The notes beneath the pieces were generated by a model that was given only the letters and a program-made list of their open reading frames with translations, was not told where the DNA came from and searched no databases. A stretch of DNA of 57,298 nt from Symbiobacteriaceae bacterium. Its GTDB lineage: Bacteria > Bacillota > Sulfobacillia > Symbiobacteriales > Symbiobacteriaceae. Below are positions 8,891 through 16,593 of the stretch, piece by piece. Positions within the stretch are counted from its first letter, which is position 1; each line of letters opens with the position of its first letter. The stretch covers positions 1 to 57,298 of the forward strand of contig JARBUG010000040.1 of assembly GCA_029239785.1 (NCBI GenBank), given 5' to 3'. A program made the position numbers and the translations under genes.

Positions 8891-8960
8891 TTTCCCTGCC
8901 GCGGGGAAGGTCAAACCCCATCCATTGTCGAAAACAGCATCCCTTTGAGGGGGGAGTCAC

Positions 8961-9812
8961 ATGAACATCGAGGGTCAGTATCTGGCGCTCTGCGCGGAGA
9001 TACTGAACGAAAACGAGGCAGAACTCGCCGCCGGCAGGTTTACGCAGGACCGGACCGGTACGGGCACGGTGGGCGTCTTCGGTCGGATGCTCAAGCACGA
9101 CCTTCACCACGGTTTTCCGGCCCTGACCACCAAGCAACTCTACTTCAAACTGGTGAAGGTCGAGCTGCTCTGGTTCCTGGCCGGCCGCACCGACCTGGAG
9201 TATCTACATCAATATGGTTGTCACATTTGGGATAAGGACGCCGCCCGGCGGGGTGGCAACCTCGGCCCCATTTACGGCAAGCAGTGGCGCGCCTGGGAAG
9301 GCGCCGACGGACGCACCTTCGACCAAATTCAGTGGGTGATCGACGAGATCAAACAGATCGTCGCCGAACCGGACCGGCCCCACCCCAGCGCCCGTCGCCT
9401 TATCGTAAACCCCTGGAACGTGGCACAGCTCGATGAGATGGCCCTGCCGCCCTGCCACGGCCCGTTTCAGTTCCAGGTCAGCCGGGGAAAACTGAATCTG
9501 GCCATGTGGCAGCGCAGCGCCGACCTGTTCCTGGGCGTGCCGTTCAACATCGCCAGTTACGCGCTGCTCATGCACATGGTGGCGCAGGTGACCGGCCTTG
9601 AAGTGGGTACCTTCACCCACTATCTGAACGATGTACATATCTACCGGAACCTGGTGGATCAGGTGAAGGTGCAGGTGACCCGCGAGCCCCTGCCGCTGCC
9701 CCGGCTTTGGCTGAATCCGGACGTGAAGGATATCTTCGCATTTACAATGGATGATATCCAACTGGTCGACTACCGGCACCATCCGCCTATTCGCGGGGAG
9801 ATGTCCTCATGA
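8961..9812 (+). CDS. thyA: Thymidylate synthase
   Basis: ThyA methylates dUMP to dTMP using methylene-tetrahydrofolate and yields dihydrofolate. The 283-aa protein shows the N-terminal arginine loop (DRTGTGT), the catalytic cysteine in LPPCHGPFQF, QRSADLFLGVPFNI, and the C-terminal HYLNDVHIY/HHPPIRGEM region. A good GAGGGGGGAG ribosome site precedes ATG 8961. The stop overlaps the start of folA (ATGA), so the dihydrofolate produced is handled by a translationally coupled reductase. Confidence 0.97.
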   Translation: MNIEGQYLALCAEILNENEAELAAGRFTQDRTGTGTVGVFGRMLKHDLHHGFPALTTKQLYFKLVKVELLWFLAGRTDLEYLHQYGCHIWDKDAARRGGNLGPIYGKQWRAWEGADGRTFDQIQWVIDEIKQIVAEPDRPHPSARRLIVNPWNVAQLDEMALPPCHGPFQFQVSRGKLNLAMWQRSADLFLGVPFNIASYALLMHMVAQVTGLEVGTFTHYLNDVHIYRNLVDQVKVQVTREPLPLPRLWLNPDVKDIFAFTMDDIQLVDYRHHPPIRGEMSS

Positions 9813-10285
9813 TCGCCCTGGTCTGGGCCATGGGCCGCAACCGGGTCATCGGCAAGGATGGCACAATGCCCTGGTATCTGTCGGCCGACCTGATCCACTT
9901 CCGGAAGCTGACGCGCAAGCAGGTGGTCGTGATGGGGCGCAAAACCTATGAATCAATGGGCGGAGCGCTGCCGAAGCGGACCAATATCGTGCTGACTCGC
10001 GACCCGGCGTTCGCACCGCCTGACTGCGAAATCATCCATTCCATTGATGAAGTCCTGCGCGATGAGCGCCCGATCTTCGTGATTGGCGGGGCCGAGGTGT
10101 ACAGGCAATTCCTGCCCCATGCGCATACGCTCCACGTCACCCGCATTCACGCTGACTTCGAGGGAGACACGTTCTTTCCCGAGTACGACGAGTCCCAATG
10201 GGAGCTGACCTCGTCCACCTTCCGGGAGAAGGATGAGAAGAACCCTTACGATTGCACGTTTGAAGTATACGTACGCCGCACATAG
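9809..10285 (+). CDS. folA: Dihydrofolate reductase
   Basis: FolA regenerates tetrahydrofolate from the dihydrofolate made by ThyA, using NADPH. The 158-aa protein has the canonical start IALVWAMGRNRVIGKDG with MPWYLSAD, the NADPH loop MGRKTYESMG, FVIGGAEVYRQFLP and the terminal strand region. The ATG overlaps the thyA stop by 4 nt. Confidence 0.96.
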   Translation: MIALVWAMGRNRVIGKDGTMPWYLSADLIHFRKLTRKQVVVMGRKTYESMGGALPKRTNIVLTRDPAFAPPDCEIIHSIDEVLRDERPIFVIGGAEVYRQFLPHAHTLHVTRIHADFEGDTFFPEYDESQWELTSSTFREKDEKNPYDCTFEVYVRRT

Positions 10286-10329
10286 CCCCGACGCGGGCGG
10301 GGCATCCTGTGTACAAAGGAGAATGACCA

Positions 10330-11079
10330 GTGTCTGGACAGATCGAGGGGCGAATTCCCGTCCTGGAAGCGCTGAAGGCCGGCCGTGAGATCAACAAGCT
10401 GCTTGTGGCGAAAGGGGCCCGGGAGGGTTCCATCATCCAGGTGATTGGCGTGGCCCGGGAGCAGGGCGTCATCATTCAGGAGGTCGACCGGGCCCGGCTG
10501 GACCAACTGGCGCCGGACCGGAACCACCAGGGCGTCATCGCCATGGTGGCGGCGCACACGTACGCTGAGGTAGATGACATTTTCGCGGCAGCAGCGGCCA
10601 AGGGCGAGGACCCCCTGATCCTGGTCCTCGATGGCATCGAGGATCCCCAGAACCTGGGCTCGCTCCTGCGCACCGCCGATGCGGCGGGCGCCCACGGGGT
10701 CATCATCCCCGAGCGGCGCGCCGCCGGGCTTACCGAAACGGTGGCCAAGGTATCGGCGGGTGCGGTTGAGTACGTGCCCGTTGCCCGCGTTGTCAACATC
10801 GTCCGCACTTTGGAGGAGCTGAAGGAGCGGGGTGTCTGGGTGGTGGGAACCCACCAGGACGCCAAGGAGATGTACCACCAGGCCCGGCTGACCGGGCCGC
10901 TGGCGGTGGTCATTGGCAGCGAGGGCAAAGGAATCGGCCGTCTGGTGGGCGAGAAGTGCGACTTCATGGTCCGCCTGCCGATGCTCGGGCACGTCACCTC
11001 ACTGAACGCTGCGGTGGCGGGCGCTATTCTGGTGTATGAAATCAGAAGACAGCGGGACTTTGGCACCCCTCGCAAGTAG
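10330..11079 (+). CDS. rlmB: 23S rRNA 2'-O-methyltransferase, TrmH/SpoU family (RlmB-like)
   Basis: RlmB methylates a 23S rRNA guanosine (G2251 in E. coli) and belongs to the SPOUT knot superfamily. The N-terminal substrate-binding domain starts GRIPVLEALKAGREINKLL. The three SpoU motifs are LVLDGIEDPQNLGSLLRTA, AVVIGSEGKGI and LPMLGHVTSLNAAVAGAI. The GTG start has AAGGAG upstream. In Bacillus this gene lies between mrnC and yacP-sigH; here a VanW gene takes the place of yacP. Confidence 0.93.
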   Translation: MSGQIEGRIPVLEALKAGREINKLLVAKGAREGSIIQVIGVAREQGVIIQEVDRARLDQLAPDRNHQGVIAMVAAHTYAEVDDIFAAAAAKGEDPLILVLDGIEDPQNLGSLLRTADAAGAHGVIIPERRAAGLTETVAKVSAGAVEYVPVARVVNIVRTLEELKERGVWVVGTHQDAKEMYHQARLTGPLAVVIGSEGKGIGRLVGEKCDFMVRLPMLGHVTSLNAAVAGAILVYEIRRQRDFGTPRK

Positions 11080-11088
11080 GGGCGCCTT

Positions 11089-12603
11089 ATGAAGTTGCCG
11101 CGGCGACGCTACCGACAGCACCTGCGGGGAGGTGCGGGGATGTCGCCGCGGCAGATTTTGTTTCGGGGGATCGGGTTGGGGCTTCTGGCGTCGTCGCTGC
11201 TGCTGGGACTTTTTCTGGGGTTTGTGTCGTGGTACAGCCGGACAGATCGGATTCTGCCCGGCGTGGTGGTTGGGAAGACACCGGTGGGCGGCATGGCGCT
11301 TTCGCAGGCGCGGGTGCGGCTGTTCGGGGCCCAGGTTGGGCGGTCGCCGGTGCTGGCCGGGGCCGGCGGCACCGGGGCGGGCGCGGGCGGCGGGCCTGCC
11401 GCCGCCGCCGGGGCGGGCGCCCGGGCCTGGGAGGCAACCTTGCGTTGGGGCGATCGGACCTGGCCGCTCAACCTGCGCGAGGTGGGCGCCCTGCCCGATG
11501 TGAACGGCGCCCTGCGTGAAGCCCGCAGCCTCGGGCGCCGGGGGTCGCTCATGCGGCAGGCTACGGCCTTTCTGGCCGGTATCGTGCATGGGTACTACGT
11601 GCCCGACGATGCCGAATTGCGGACCGAGGCGCTGACGCAGCGGCTTACGAAGATCGCCGAGGAGCTGGGGCGCCCGGCCCTGGACGCCACGTATCACTTC
11701 GAAAGCGATACCGTGTCCGAGGAGGCGACCGGCCAGACGCTCGACATTGCAGCCAGCGTGGTAGCCATTCGCAGGGCGCTCCGGCAGGGGCAGCGCGAAA
11801 TCGACCTGATCGTCCGGGAAGTCGAACCCCAGGTCCGGCGGGTCGATCTGTCCCAAGGCAAGCGCTACGAGGCGGCCCGCTTCACGACCCCCATTCTGGC
11901 GGCGGACCCGGGCCGGCTTCAGAACATCGCCATTGCGGTGCGGAAAATCAGCGGGATTGCCATCAAGCCCGGTCAGGTTTTCTCCTTTAACGACGTGGTT
12001 GGTCCCCGTGACGCCGAGCACGGCTGGGCGCAGGCCAACGAGTTGTTCCAGGGCGAGTTTGTGCGGGGCTATGGCGGTGGAATCTGCCAGGTTTCGTCAA
12101 CGCTCTACAACGCGGTGCTGCTCGGCGGCCTGGAGATCAAGGAACGGTATCATCATGACCGCCCCCTGCAGTATGTAGAGCCGGGCCGTGACGCTACCGT
12201 GGCTTGGAACGTGCTCGACTTCAAGTTCCGGAACAACACCGATACCATGCTGCTGGTCAGCGCCCGAATTGTTGCCGGAACGCCCCAGGAGATTGAAGTG
12301 GTGCTCTACGCACCGGAGCCGCCCGGTCCGGTGGATATCAGCCTGGAGGCCGGCGACATTAGGTACTTTCCACCGGAACTGGAGGAAATCCCGGACCGGA
12401 CGCTCTCGGCAAACCAGCGTCATGTGGAAGATGAGGGCCACTACGGCATCGAGGTCAAGATTTACCGGGTCTTCACGGAAGGCGGCAAAGAGCGTCGGGA
12501 GCTAGTGTCACACGACAAGTACCGGCCCAAGGCGGGCAAGGTGCGCATTGGGGTTGACAACGTTCCGGGCAGTGAGCGGCTCTTTGCACCCGGTATTCGC
12601 TAG
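11089..12603 (+). CDS. VanW-family membrane-anchored protein
   Basis: The 504-aa protein has a cytoplasmic basic N-terminus, one membrane anchor (about 25-48) and a peptidoglycan-binding-4-like region. A VanW domain follows (FSFNDVVGPR, then GYGGGICQVSSTLYNA, about 300-370), and the C-terminus may contain a G5-like segment. Such proteins act at the cell wall, but their biochemical role is not established. Residues about 88-113 are an insertion of almost only Gly and Ala. It lies 9 nt after rlmB, in the position of yacP in Bacillus. Confidence 0.85.
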   Translation: MKLPRRRYRQHLRGGAGMSPRQILFRGIGLGLLASSLLLGLFLGFVSWYSRTDRILPGVVVGKTPVGGMALSQARVRLFGAQVGRSPVLAGAGGTGAGAGGGPAAAAGAGARAWEATLRWGDRTWPLNLREVGALPDVNGALREARSLGRRGSLMRQATAFLAGIVHGYYVPDDAELRTEALTQRLTKIAEELGRPALDATYHFESDTVSEEATGQTLDIAASVVAIRRALRQGQREIDLIVREVEPQVRRVDLSQGKRYEAARFTTPILAADPGRLQNIAIAVRKISGIAIKPGQVFSFNDVVGPRDAEHGWAQANELFQGEFVRGYGGGICQVSSTLYNAVLLGGLEIKERYHHDRPLQYVEPGRDATVAWNVLDFKFRNNTDTMLLVSARIVAGTPQEIEVVLYAPEPPGPVDISLEAGDIRYFPPELEEIPDRTLSANQRHVEDEGHYGIEVKIYRVFTEGGKERRELVSHDKYRPKAGKVRIGVDNVPGSERLFAPGIR

Positions 12604-12610
12604 AACGCGA

Positions 12611-12645
12611 AAATCCTCCCGACGCAGCGCGTTGGGAGGATTTGT
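12611..12645 (+). terminator. Terminator of the rlmB-vanW unit
   Basis: A 10-bp stem AAATCCTCCC/GGGAGGATTT (12611-12620 with 12634-12643) is followed by GTTGTGT. Confidence 0.65.
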
Positions 12646-12802
12646 TGTGTGGATATGATAGAGGCGGTGTAGTATGATGGCAAAGCGTTGTCCACAAAGT
12701 ACGGTTGGCACAGGGACAGTCCAAGAGCATTTCGTTTCGACACAAATAGCGAAAACCCTCCCCGCCTCAGACAGAAATCGCCGGGATTTGACCCCTCTGT
12801 CC

Positions 12803-12832
12803 TTGACGGTGCGAGACCCATACGGGTATAAT
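12803..12832 (+). promoter_or_regulatory. Promoter for sigH
   Basis: TTGACG (12803-12808), an 18-bp spacer and a perfect TATAAT (12827-12832). It lies about 150 bp upstream of the sigH start and implies a leader of about 140 nt. I see no gene in 12604-12979. Confidence 0.75.
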
Positions 12833-12878
12833 CCACAGTAGGGTTTGGGTTGACGTAATGCGAATAGGAGCCTCTCTT

Positions 12879-12911
12879 AACCCTTCACAGCCGGTTGGCC
12901 AGGGTTTTTTT
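12879..12911 (+). terminator. Terminator-like hairpin in the sigH leader (possible attenuator)
   Basis: AACCCT (12879-12884) pairs with AGGGTT (12901-12906), with an inner GCC/GGC stem, directly followed by a run of T. It lies between the sigH promoter and its start codon. It may attenuate sigH transcription or terminate read-through from upstream. Confidence 0.55.
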
Positions 12912-12979
12912 CATCGGCTGGGGGCCTGCCACACCACTAGAGCAGTCATGAAAAAAGGGAAAGGGAGGGGAAGACGTAC

Positions 12980-13645
12980 ATGACGGCGTCGCCGCAGCGA
13001 GATGTCTTCAACGACTATGACTCCATGCTCGATGAAGATATCGTCGAGTTCGCTCGTGATGGGTCCAATGCGGCCCTCGAGTATCTGATCAATAAGTACA
13101 AAAACTTTGTCCGGGCGAAAGCGCGCTCCTACTTCCTGATCGGCGCTGATCGTGACGATATTATGCAGGAGGGCATGATCGGCCTGTACAAGGCGATTCG
13201 CGACTTCCGCTCGGATAAGCTCAGCTCCTTCCGGGCGTTTGCGGAGCTTTGCATCACCCGCCAGATCATTACGGCCATCAAAACGGCCACCCGCCAAAAG
13301 CATATCCCTCTCAACTCTTATGTCTCCCTGAACAAGCCGATTTACGACGAAGATTCGGATCGCACGCTGCTTGACGTCATCTCCGGTTCCAAAGTGACAG
13401 ACCCGGAAGAACTGATCATCAGCCGTGAAGAGTTCGGGGATATTGAAGAGAAAATGGGCGAGATCCTCAGCGACCTGGAATGGAAAGTACTCATGAGCTA
13501 CCTCGACGGTAAGTCTTATCACGAAATCGCCATTGACCTGAAGCGCCACGTCAAGTCCATTGACAACGCCCTTCAGCGGGTCAAGCGGAAGCTGGAACGG
13601 TACCTCGACCATCGCAACGGCGGTGGCGAACAGGGCCGCGACTAG
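12980..13645 (+). CDS. sigH: RNA polymerase sigma factor SigH (Spo0H-type)
   Basis: This 221-aa alternative sigma-70-family factor drives early sporulation and transition-phase genes in Firmicutes. Region 2 (ALEYLINKYKNFVRAKARSY, then DIMQEGMIGLYKAIRDF) binds the -10 and core polymerase. The C-terminal region 4 (LSDLEWKVLMSYLDGKSYHE) binds the -35. GGGAGGGGAAG precedes the ATG. Its presence after rlmB is the conserved Firmicute order and implies a sporulating lineage. Normally rpmG-secE follow at once; here they are about 38 kb away. Confidence 0.95.
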   Translation: MTASPQRDVFNDYDSMLDEDIVEFARDGSNAALEYLINKYKNFVRAKARSYFLIGADRDDIMQEGMIGLYKAIRDFRSDKLSSFRAFAELCITRQIITAIKTATRQKHIPLNSYVSLNKPIYDEDSDRTLLDVISGSKVTDPEELIISREEFGDIEEKMGEILSDLEWKVLMSYLDGKSYHEIAIDLKRHVKSIDNALQRVKRKLERYLDHRNGGGEQGRD

Positions 13646-13664
13646 AAACTACACACAAACGCAG

Positions 13665-13692
13665 GGGCCGCCTCACGAAGGCGGCCCTTTTT
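13665..13692 (+). terminator. Terminator of sigH
   Basis: A perfect stem GGGCCGCCT/AGGCGGCCC (13665-13673 with 13679-13687) with a 5-nt loop, followed by TTTTT. Confidence 0.92.
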
Positions 13693-13751
13693 ATGTCAAA
13701 CGGGAGGGCTCGGTCATATGGTGATGTAGACGGAGGAAAGGAGGCAGCCTC

Positions 13752-14381
13752 ATGGCGCGTGTACTTCACGACGGTCATCACCGCGATGATGACCGGGACC
13801 GCGGGGACCACAGAGACTGCAGGGACTGCGGCGACCGCGATAACCGCGACGACACCACGGGGGGCGTCGCCGGTGTCAGTGACGACGATCGCCGGGATCG
13901 GAGGCGCCACCGGCGCCACCACGATGATCACGATTGCGGTTGCAGCGACACCACAGGGGACGTTGCTGGCACCGGCGACGACGACCGCCGGGACCGCCGG
14001 GACCGGAGGCGCCGCCGGCGCCGTCGGGAGCGGCTGATTCCCGTGGGCACCATCGAGATCGACTGCTCGCCGGTCTCGTTCCGCACCCCGGGCCAGGCCC
14101 GGAACATTGTTACCTGCCCGGTAACAACAACAATGAACACGATGGTGACCGAAACGACCATCGTGCAGATGCCGACGGACTTTGGGTGCTTCACCTGCGT
14201 GCCGGTCACCCAAACGGTGACGGTGCCGGTGACGACCACGGTCAACATGGCGCCGACGCTGGTGCCGGTGCCGCGGCTGATCTGCCCGGAGAATGTACTG
14301 TGCGCCGAGGAACAGAGTTGCCCCTCGACTGTGGCCGCCAACACCAATCGCCACAAGCGGCGGTGCGGCTGCGGGCACTAG
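13752..14381 (+). CDS. Asp/Arg/His-rich repeat protein with Thr/Val-rich Cys-containing tail, unknown function
   Basis: The 209-aa frame starts at an ATG with a perfect AAAGGAGG site. Residues about 1-92 are almost only Asp, Arg and His, with few Cys and Gly. Two near copies of a block are visible: DTTGGVAGVSDDDRRDRR and DTTGDVAGTGDDDRRDRR, ending in a run of Arg. Residues 93-209 form a different, Thr/Val/Pro-rich domain with several Cys (IEIDCSPVSFRTPG, FTCVPVTQTVTVPVTTTV, RLICPENVLC) and a Cys/His-rich tail. I do not recognise the family. The tail is reminiscent of spore-surface or coat proteins, and sigH is next door, but this is only a guess. Confidence 0.65.
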   Translation: MARVLHDGHHRDDDRDRGDHRDCRDCGDRDNRDDTTGGVAGVSDDDRRDRRRHRRHHDDHDCGCSDTTGDVAGTGDDDRRDRRDRRRRRRRRERLIPVGTIEIDCSPVSFRTPGQARNIVTCPVTTTMNTMVTETTIVQMPTDFGCFTCVPVTQTVTVPVTTTVNMAPTLVPVPRLICPENVLCAEEQSCPSTVAANTNRHKRRCGCGH

Positions 14382-14443
14382 AGCGGGCTGAGGGCCGCCC
14401 CGGGGCCCTCGTACATGAGCGAAAACCTACCTGAGATTGACAA

Positions 14444-14472
14444 TTGATTGGACCCGTAGGTTGTGATATAAT
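14444..14472 (+). promoter_or_regulatory. Promoter of tRNA-Thr
   Basis: TTGATT (14444-14449), a 17-bp spacer and TATAAT (14467-14472), 14 bp before the mature tRNA. Confidence 0.8.
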
Positions 14473-14485
14473 ATTGCTTGCTCAC

Positions 14486-14561
14486 GCTGGCGTAGCTCAA
14501 CTGGCAGAGCTCCTGATTTGTAATCAGGGGGTTGCAGGTTCGATTCCTGTCGCCAGCTCCA
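14486..14561 (+). tRNA. tRNA-Thr (anticodon TGT)
   Basis: Cloverleaf: acceptor GCTGGCG/CGCCAGC, D arm, anticodon stem CCTGA/TCAGG with loop TTTGTAA (anticodon TGT), T arm GCAGG-TTCGATT-CCTGT, and encoded CCA. It marks the left edge of the block that separates sigH from rpmG. Confidence 0.96.
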
Positions 14562-14572
14562 CATACGATAAG

Positions 14573-14601
14573 GCTCCGGGGGTTTTGCCCCCGGAGCTTT
14601 T
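14573..14601 (+). terminator. Terminator of tRNA-Thr
   Basis: GCTCCGGGGG (14573-14582) pairs with CCCCCGGAGC, closing a TTTTG loop, and is followed by TTTT. Confidence 0.88.
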
Positions 14602-14611
14602 GTCATTTGCT

Positions 14612-14855
14612 TCAGCTTTGCTTCAGCGCCTCGTAAAGGGGCGCCGGGTCGATGAACACCTGGTACGAGGCAATCAAACCGTCGCGCATCTGGTAGATGC
14701 CGCAGAACGGAATGGTCACCGCGGCGCCGCTGTGGACGGTGTAGATCACCTCACCGTGCGAGATGGTCGTGCCGGGGACGTGCCACTCTCCCTGGAGCTT
14801 GTGGGCGATGCCTTTCAGGTTGGCAAAGATGCCGTTGACCAGCCCTTTGATTCAT
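14612..14855 (-). pseudogene. SnoaL/NTF2-like protein remnant with internal deletion and frameshift
   Basis: Minus-strand translation ending at 14612 gives the C-terminal part of a SnoaL/NTF2-like fold: IKGLVNGIFANLKGIAHKLQ, GEVIYTVHSGA, IPFCGIYQMRDGLIASY, then VFIDPAPLYEALK. Upstream this frame is closed by TGA at 14854-14852. An ATG with a fine GAGGAGAG site at 14855 is in another frame and quickly reads nonsense. The simplest explanation is a gene that kept its start site but lost most of the N-terminal half in a deletion that is not a multiple of three. The 295 bp up to the next gene hold nothing I recognise. Confidence 0.7.
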
Positions 14856-15150
14856 GGGCGTCTCTCCTCGTTTGTCCTGCGCTTCGATCCCTGTCAGCTC
14901 GGCGAACCCTTCTCGTACCGTACTGACGAAATGATACCGGACTTGGTGATTCGTGGGAATCGATGCGCGTGCAGTTTCCTGTGAGATGAATGTACGGGCG
15001 GGGGAGCCGGAATCATGTTCATCTGCGAAGATAGAGCCCGGTCAACAACTTTTGATACGTAAATATCGTCAAAGGCGTCGTTTCATGATGATGTATATAC
15101 ATTCGTACCGGGCGGCGGGTCCGGTAAACAAACTGGGGGTTGCGCTACCT

Positions 15151-16476
15151 ATGTCTCGAGACCACCTTGGCGGTAACCATGCCGTCGTAATCGGAGCCAG
15201 CGTTGTGGGGTTGCTGGCCGCCCGGGTGCTTGCCGGGCACTTTGACCGGGTCACAGTTGTGGAGCGCCACCGCCTGCCAACCATGCCCCCGGCCCCGGAG
15301 AGCGGGCTTACGCCGCCCCACGTTCATGCCCTGCTAGCCCGGGGCGCCCACGCGCTGGAGCAACTCTTCCCCGGCCTCTTTGCAGAGCTGGAGGAGGCGG
15401 GCGCCGTACGGCTCGACCAGTCGAGCGACGTGCGGGCCTACGTGCAGGGCGCCTGGAAAGATCGCTACAAGAGCGGCTTCGCCATTCACTGTGTCAGCCG
15501 GCCCCTGCTGGAATGGACGCTGCGCCAGCGCCTGGCCCGGCTGCGCAATGTACTCGTATTAGATGAAACTTCGGTGGACCATCTGCTGGCGACGGCGGAC
15601 GGGCGTCTGATTCGTGGCGTGCAGATCACTCGTGATTCGATGCCGGAACCGCTCATCGCTGAGCTGGTGGTCGATGCTGGCGGCCGGGAATCCCGGCTGA
15701 CGGAGTGGCTCTATGGGCTGGGGTTCGGGACGGTCCCGACTTCCAGCGTGCGGCTGGACCTGGTGATGGCCTCGCGGGTCTTCCAGGTGCCGGTGCCCGG
15801 GCCGGACTGGAAGGCGCTGACCATCGCCACGAGAACTCCCTGCGCCCGGAGCGGCTTTCTGCTGCCGGTGGAGGGCGACCGCTGGGTTGCTTCGGTGTGG
15901 GGGTACTTTGGCGACCACCCCTCAGCCGACCCGGACCAGTGGATGGCGTTCGCCCGCACCCTGCCCATTCCCGACCTGCACGAGGCAGTGGATGATGCGG
16001 CCTCGCTGGGTGACATTCGGGTGGAGCGCTTCCCGGGCCACTTGCGGCGGCACTATGAGCGCATGGAGCGGTTTCCGGAAGGACTGGCGGTGCTGGGCGA
16101 TGCGGCGTGCAGCTTTAGCCCGGTCTACGGGCAGGGGCTGACGATGGGCGCCCTGGAACTGGACGCCTGCCTCAAGGCGCAGCCCAAGTGGCAGATTGCC
16201 GGGCTGTCGCAGCGGTTTCGCCACCGCCTGGCGGCTGTGCTGGATGTGCCCTGGCACCTGGCGGTCAGTGCCGACCAGGGCCGCCAGCGACCCGACCCCC
16301 GGCGCCCGGCTGCCCTGTCAATGGTGGCCAAGTACACGCACCGGCTCCTGGCCGCCGCGACCCACGACCGGGAACTGAACGATGCGTTCCTCCAGGCCAT
16401 GAACATGGTGAAGCCGCCGGAGAGCTTGTTTGCCCCGGGCACGGTGCGCAGGGTGCTGAAGGTCGGCCAGGTTTGA
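15151..16476 (+). CDS. FAD-dependent oxidoreductase (phenol hydroxylase/monooxygenase-like)
   Basis: The protein has the Rossmann FAD motif near its start (HAVVIGASVVGLLAARVL, then VTVVER). The second FAD motif lies at about residue 320 (GDAACSFSPVYGQGLTMGALE), as in flavoprotein monooxygenases and geranylgeranyl-reductase-like enzymes. ATG 15151 gives 441 aa and has GGGGG 11 nt upstream; the frame stays open to 14953, with ATGs near 15085 as alternatives. The substrate is unknown. It stands alone between the tRNA-Thr region and a terminator. Confidence 0.8.
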   Translation: MSRDHLGGNHAVVIGASVVGLLAARVLAGHFDRVTVVERHRLPTMPPAPESGLTPPHVHALLARGAHALEQLFPGLFAELEEAGAVRLDQSSDVRAYVQGAWKDRYKSGFAIHCVSRPLLEWTLRQRLARLRNVLVLDETSVDHLLATADGRLIRGVQITRDSMPEPLIAELVVDAGGRESRLTEWLYGLGFGTVPTSSVRLDLVMASRVFQVPVPGPDWKALTIATRTPCARSGFLLPVEGDRWVASVWGYFGDHPSADPDQWMAFARTLPIPDLHEAVDDAASLGDIRVERFPGHLRRHYERMERFPEGLAVLGDAACSFSPVYGQGLTMGALELDACLKAQPKWQIAGLSQRFRHRLAAVLDVPWHLAVSADQGRQRPDPRRPAALSMVAKYTHRLLAAATHDRELNDAFLQAMNMVKPPESLFAPGTVRRVLKVGQV

Positions 16477-16477
16477 A

Positions 16478-16512
16478 ATACCCGGGTGAAGGCACCCGGG
16501 TATGTTTCTTTT
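16478..16512 (+). terminator. Terminator of the FAD oxidoreductase gene
   Basis: ATACCCGGGTG (16478-16488) pairs with CACCCGGGTAT (16493-16503), followed by GTTTCTTTT. Confidence 0.85.
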
Positions 16513-16593
16513 CCTGAATTGGCAGGGATAACCCGACACCCGAAAGAAGTACACGTGAGTATTTATACCTAGACCCGGAAAAGGAGGCGCCCC

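Noticed and set aside
12600-12836. 78-codon minus-strand frame upstream of sigH
   Set aside because: No ribosome site, overlaps a terminator and the sigH promoter region.
13581-14378. Minus-strand and alternative plus-strand frames over the Asp/Arg-rich gene
   Set aside because: Only the 13752 frame has a strong ribosome site; the others are Ala/Val/Thr shadows of the repetitive codons.
14444-14926. 160-codon frame through tRNA-Thr
   Set aside because: It translates the tRNA and its terminator and is antisense to the SnoaL remnant.
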